From positions 1 to 5,968 of the forward strand of contig JAILNY010000151.1 in the NCBI GenBank assembly GCA_024691105.1: a stretch of 5,968 bases of DNA. Direction: 5' to 3'. The notes under the pieces are model-generated. The model ran no database searches and was not told the origin of the DNA. It saw nothing but the letters and a program-made list of their open reading frames with translations. The translations under genes and the position numbers were made by a program. Position 1 is the stretch's first letter, and each line of letters begins with the position of its first letter. Shown here in pieces: positions 3,306-5,968 of this stretch. This DNA is from Treponema sp. GTDB lineage: Bacteria > Spirochaetota > Spirochaetia > Treponematales > Treponemataceae.

Positions 3306-5303
3306 ATGAAAAAATTCGTAGTACATTCAGAATTTGAACCTTCCGGCGACCAGCCACAGGCGATTGAAAAACTTGCCGAAGGATTTTTGCGCGGCGATAG
3401 ATACCAGACACTTAAAGGCGTTACCGGAAGTGGTAAAACTTTTACGATGGCAAAGATTATCGAAAAAGTTCAGCGCCCGACCTTAATCATAAGCCACAAC
3501 AAAACTCTTTCCGCACAGCTTTACCGCGAGTTTAAAACCTTCTTTCCGGAAAATGCTGTCGAATACTTTGTTTCATACTACGACTACTATCAGCCAGAAG
3601 CCTACGTTCCTGCGCGCGACCTTTACATCGAAAAAGATGCATCAATCAACGACGAGATTGACCGACTTCGTTTGAGCGCGACTTATTCACTTATGGAACG
3701 ACGCGATGTAATTGTAATCGCGACCGTCTCATGCATTTACGGTTTGGGAATGCCGGACCTTTACAAGGACATGAGAATCCATATCGATAAAGGCGAACAG
3801 CTTGATTTACAGGAATTGTCAAAAAAACTTGTTTCACTTCAGTACGCAAGAAACGACATGGTTTTGGAACGCGGCAATTTTAGAATCAAGGGCGACACGA
3901 TTGATATTTATCCTGCTTACATGGAAACTGACGAGGCTTACAAAATCGAGCTTGACTGGGATGAAGTTTCGCGCATCCGCCGCTTTAATGTTATTACCGG
4001 CGAGACAGTTGAAGAACTTGAAGAAACTGTCATCTATCCTGCAAAGCACTTTGTCGTTCCGCATGATCTGCTTCTTTCTGCAACCGAGAGGATTAACGCA
4101 GAGATGGAAGAGCGGGTTGAAGAACTTCGCGCTCAGGGAAAGATTTTAGAGGCTGAGCGTCTTAAGACACGAACGACTTACGATATTGAAATGATGAAAG
4201 AGATGGGCTACTGCTCCGGAATCGAAAATTATTCTGGACCGATTTCTGGTCGCGAGCGCGGCCAGCCGCCTGCGACACTTCTTCATTATTTTCCGGATGA
4301 CTTTTTGTGCATGATTGACGAAGCACACGTTTCGGTTCCGCAGATTGGAGCAATGTACGAAGGTGACCGCAGCAGAAAGCAAAACCTCATTGACTTTGGA
4401 TTCCGTCTTCCAAGTGCGCTCGATAACCGCCCGCTTAAGTTTGAGGAATTTGAAAAAAAACTCAATCAGGTAATTTACGTAACAGCAACTCCACGCAAAG
4501 AAGAAATCAAGCAGAGCACTCAGATTGTCGAACAGCTTATCCGGCCGACAGGACTTTTGGATCCGATTGTCGAAGTTCGCCCGAGCGAAGGTCAGATGCA
4601 GGATATTTACAAAGAGGTTAAAGAGAGAATCGGCAAGAATGAGCGTTCTTTGATTCTGACGCTCACAAAAAAAATGGCAGAAGATTTGACCGAATATCTT
4701 CTAGGTCTGAATCTAAAGGTAAAATATATTCACTCAGAAATAGACACATTTGAACGAGTCGAAATTCTCAAATCTCTTCGTGCAGGCGAAATTGATGTCT
4801 TAATCGGAATTAACCTTTTGCGAGAAGGAATCGACCTTCCAGAAGTTTCGTTCATTGCGCTATTGGATGCGGACAAAATCGGATTCTTGCGCTCGGCGAC
4901 GAGTCTTATTCAGATTATCGGACGCGCCGCAAGAAACGCAGAAGGAAAAGTTGTCATGTATGCTGACCGAAAAAGCGAGGCAATGGAAGAAGCCATCACC
5001 GAAACTGCGCGGCGCCGCGAAATCCAGGAAACGTACAACAAAGAACACGGCATCACTCCAAAGACCGTTAAAAAAGCAGTCGAAGATATTCTTGAACGCC
5101 AGAAAATCGATACCGAACAGGAAGTCGAAATTGAACTTTCCGCCCTCAAAAAAAGCGCAAATCTTTTTGTCCCGGCGCAGCGAAAAAAGCTTCTTGCCGC
5201 GCTTAAACGCCAGATGGAAGAATACGCCGACAACATGGAATACGAACAGGCCGCCGTTGTCCGCGACCAGATTCTTGAAATTGAAAAGACGTATGGGAAA
5301 TAA
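3306..5303 (+). CDS. uvrB: UvrABC system protein B (excision repair helicase)
   Basis: UvrB is the central subunit of nucleotide excision repair: it receives damaged DNA from UvrA, opens the strands with its beta-hairpin, verifies the lesion and recruits the UvrC nuclease in the cytoplasm. The 665-residue product has the normal family length and all landmarks in order: Walker A GVTGSGKT (38-45), the aromatic beta-hairpin YYDYYQPEAY (91-100), DEAH (338-341), TATPRK (393-398), GINLLREGID (501-510), helicase motif VI QIIGRAAR (536-543) and a C-terminal UVR domain (about 625-660) that contacts UvrC. The N-terminus (HSEF.PSGDQPQAI) matches the family start, so the ATG at 3306 is secure although it has no ribosome-binding site. 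Residues 525 and 537 are Ile where the familiar E. coli-type sequences have Glu and Thr (DADKEGFLRS, LIQTIGR); the core motif residues are kept. The gene is divergent from GH25 and followed at once by a YARHG-protein gene. Confidence 0.99.
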   Translation: MKKFVVHSEFEPSGDQPQAIEKLAEGFLRGDRYQTLKGVTGSGKTFTMAKIIEKVQRPTLIISHNKTLSAQLYREFKTFFPENAVEYFVSYYDYYQPEAYVPARDLYIEKDASINDEIDRLRLSATYSLMERRDVIVIATVSCIYGLGMPDLYKDMRIHIDKGEQLDLQELSKKLVSLQYARNDMVLERGNFRIKGDTIDIYPAYMETDEAYKIELDWDEVSRIRRFNVITGETVEELEETVIYPAKHFVVPHDLLLSATERINAEMEERVEELRAQGKILEAERLKTRTTYDIEMMKEMGYCSGIENYSGPISGRERGQPPATLLHYFPDDFLCMIDEAHVSVPQIGAMYEGDRSRKQNLIDFGFRLPSALDNRPLKFEEFEKKLNQVIYVTATPRKEEIKQSTQIVEQLIRPTGLLDPIVEVRPSEGQMQDIYKEVKERIGKNERSLILTLTKKMAEDLTEYLLGLNLKVKYIHSEIDTFERVEILKSLRAGEIDVLIGINLLREGIDLPEVSFIALLDADKIGFLRSATSLIQIIGRAARNAEGKVVMYADRKSEAMEEAITETARRREIQETYNKEHGITPKTVKKAVEDILERQKIDTEQEVEIELSALKKSANLFVPAQRKKLLAALKRQMEEYADNMEYEQAAVVRDQILEIEKTYGK

Positions 5304-5317
5304 GGATGAAATTATTT

Positions 5318-5968
5318 ATGAAAAAATTAATTTCCATTCTGTTCATGTTCACAATTTTAACTTCTTCAATATTTGCAGATGAAACTTTCAAATGCAGAAA
5401 AGCAACTTATATCTTTGATGATTATAACGGCGGAACTTATTCTTTAGAATTTTTCTTCATAAATAATTTTATTGTTTATCCATATAATTTTGCAGGAAGA
5501 AAAAATATTCTTTTTGTTAAATATGAAGAAGATAACTTCACCTGCTATTATGCTTTCGGGCAATATTATCCGACATATTTAGGAAACGGACATTTTTCAG
5601 AAGCTGCCAATGGAGTCGGAGATCCGCCTAATGTTAAAGGTAAAAAAATTGAAGAAGTAAAATACAGCAAAACTGATTTTTACAGTATTCTTTCAGATGA
5701 ATTTTACAGATGGTATCTGAAAAAAGAAGCATTTGATAACTCCCCCAGTTCTGATTTTGAATGTCTTCAAGATTTTATAAGAATAATAAAAATCTTTTCA
5801 AAAGATGATTTGCGAATTTTGCGGAATACTATTTATGCAAAATACGGCTACAAGTTTAAATCAAAAGATTTAAACGAAATATTTTCTAAAACGGACTGGT
5901 ATTCACCAAAAGAAAATACAGAAGACTTTGAAAAAAAGTTCAGCCGTCTGGATTCAACCCTGCTCGAA
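5318..5968 (+). CDS. Secreted YARHG-domain protein (runs off right edge)
   Basis: An open frame of 217 codons continues to the window edge without a stop. Residues 1-20 form a signal peptide (MKKLIS, hydrophobic core, IFA before DET). Residues about 21-150 are aromatic-rich and of no family I recognise. Residues 164-197 match the YARHG domain pattern: LRILRNTIYAKYGYKF, a short linker, then FSKTDWYSP, with IYAKYG standing for YARHG and the usual Trp-Tyr near the end. YARHG domains occur in exported, often wall-associated bacterial proteins; their molecular function is not well defined. The start is either 5318 (AAGGA at 5302-5306, 11 nt spacing, typical MKK signal) or the in-frame ATG at 5306, which adds MKLF and begins 2 nt after the uvrB stop. 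There is no terminator in between, so cotranscription with uvrB is likely. The coding DNA is much more AT-rich (28% GC over 5401-5460, hand count) and favours TTT, TAT and AAT codons. Confidence 0.88.
   Translation, partial: MKKLISILFMFTILTSSIFADETFKCRKATYIFDDYNGGTYSLEFFFINNFIVYPYNFAGRKNILFVKYEEDNFTCYYAFGQYYPTYLGNGHFSEAANGVGDPPNVKGKKIEEVKYSKTDFYSILSDEFYRWYLKKEAFDNSPSSDFECLQDFIRIIKIFSKDDLRILRNTIYAKYGYKFKSKDLNEIFSKTDWYSPKENTEDFEKKFSRLDSTLLE

Noticed and set aside
4855..5382. 175-codon plus-strand open frame at the end of uvrB
   Set aside because: It overlaps uvrB and the YARHG gene in another frame, and its composition is that of a frame-shifted read of uvrB.

Overview
The window looks like a chromosomal stretch from a spirochaete, most likely a host- or rumen-associated Treponema. 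This rests on overall gene style, low-to-moderate GC coding DNA, short MKK-type signal peptides, a YARHG-domain secreted protein and a plant-polysaccharide hydrolase. No rRNA or other taxonomic marker is present, so the genus is an inference. I see no tRNA, rRNA, CRISPR array, insertion sequence or phage gene.

Layout. At the left edge (1-171, minus) is the start of an exported protein that runs out of the window. A 334-base divergent spacer (172-505) follows. It is rich in palindromes and holds a good promoter for a cytoplasmic GH43 family glycoside hydrolase (506-1483, plus). A GC-rich, self-complementary spacer and a strong intrinsic terminator (1631-1676) separate that gene from a small secreted protein of unknown function (1744-2232, plus), which has its own promoter, Shine-Dalgarno site and terminator. 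A secreted GH25 muramidase (2357-3208, minus) converges on it and is divergently transcribed from uvrB (3306-5303, plus), the damage-recognition helicase of nucleotide excision repair. Immediately after uvrB, probably in the same transcript, begins a secreted YARHG-domain protein (5318 onward) that runs off the right edge and is clearly more AT-rich than its neighbours.

The genes do not form one evident pathway. Four of the six encode exported proteins, two are carbohydrate-active enzymes (one cytoplasmic, one exported), and uvrB is housekeeping. I did not find convincing evidence for an undescribed multi-gene system.

The most interesting signals are regulatory. (1) The divergent GH25 and uvrB genes each have a perfect TATAAT box placed so that transcription should start at, or 2 nt before, the ATG. 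Neither has a Shine-Dalgarno sequence, so both mRNAs look leaderless, whereas three of the other four genes have clear Shine-Dalgarno sites. (2) A 15-bp perfect inverted repeat and two CG-centred palindromes lie just upstream of the GH43 promoter. (3) A 10-bp palindrome overlaps the uvrB -35 element. (4) Several gaps are more GC-rich than the genes, most strikingly 1501-1610 at about 68% GC by hand count, and are full of small hairpins.
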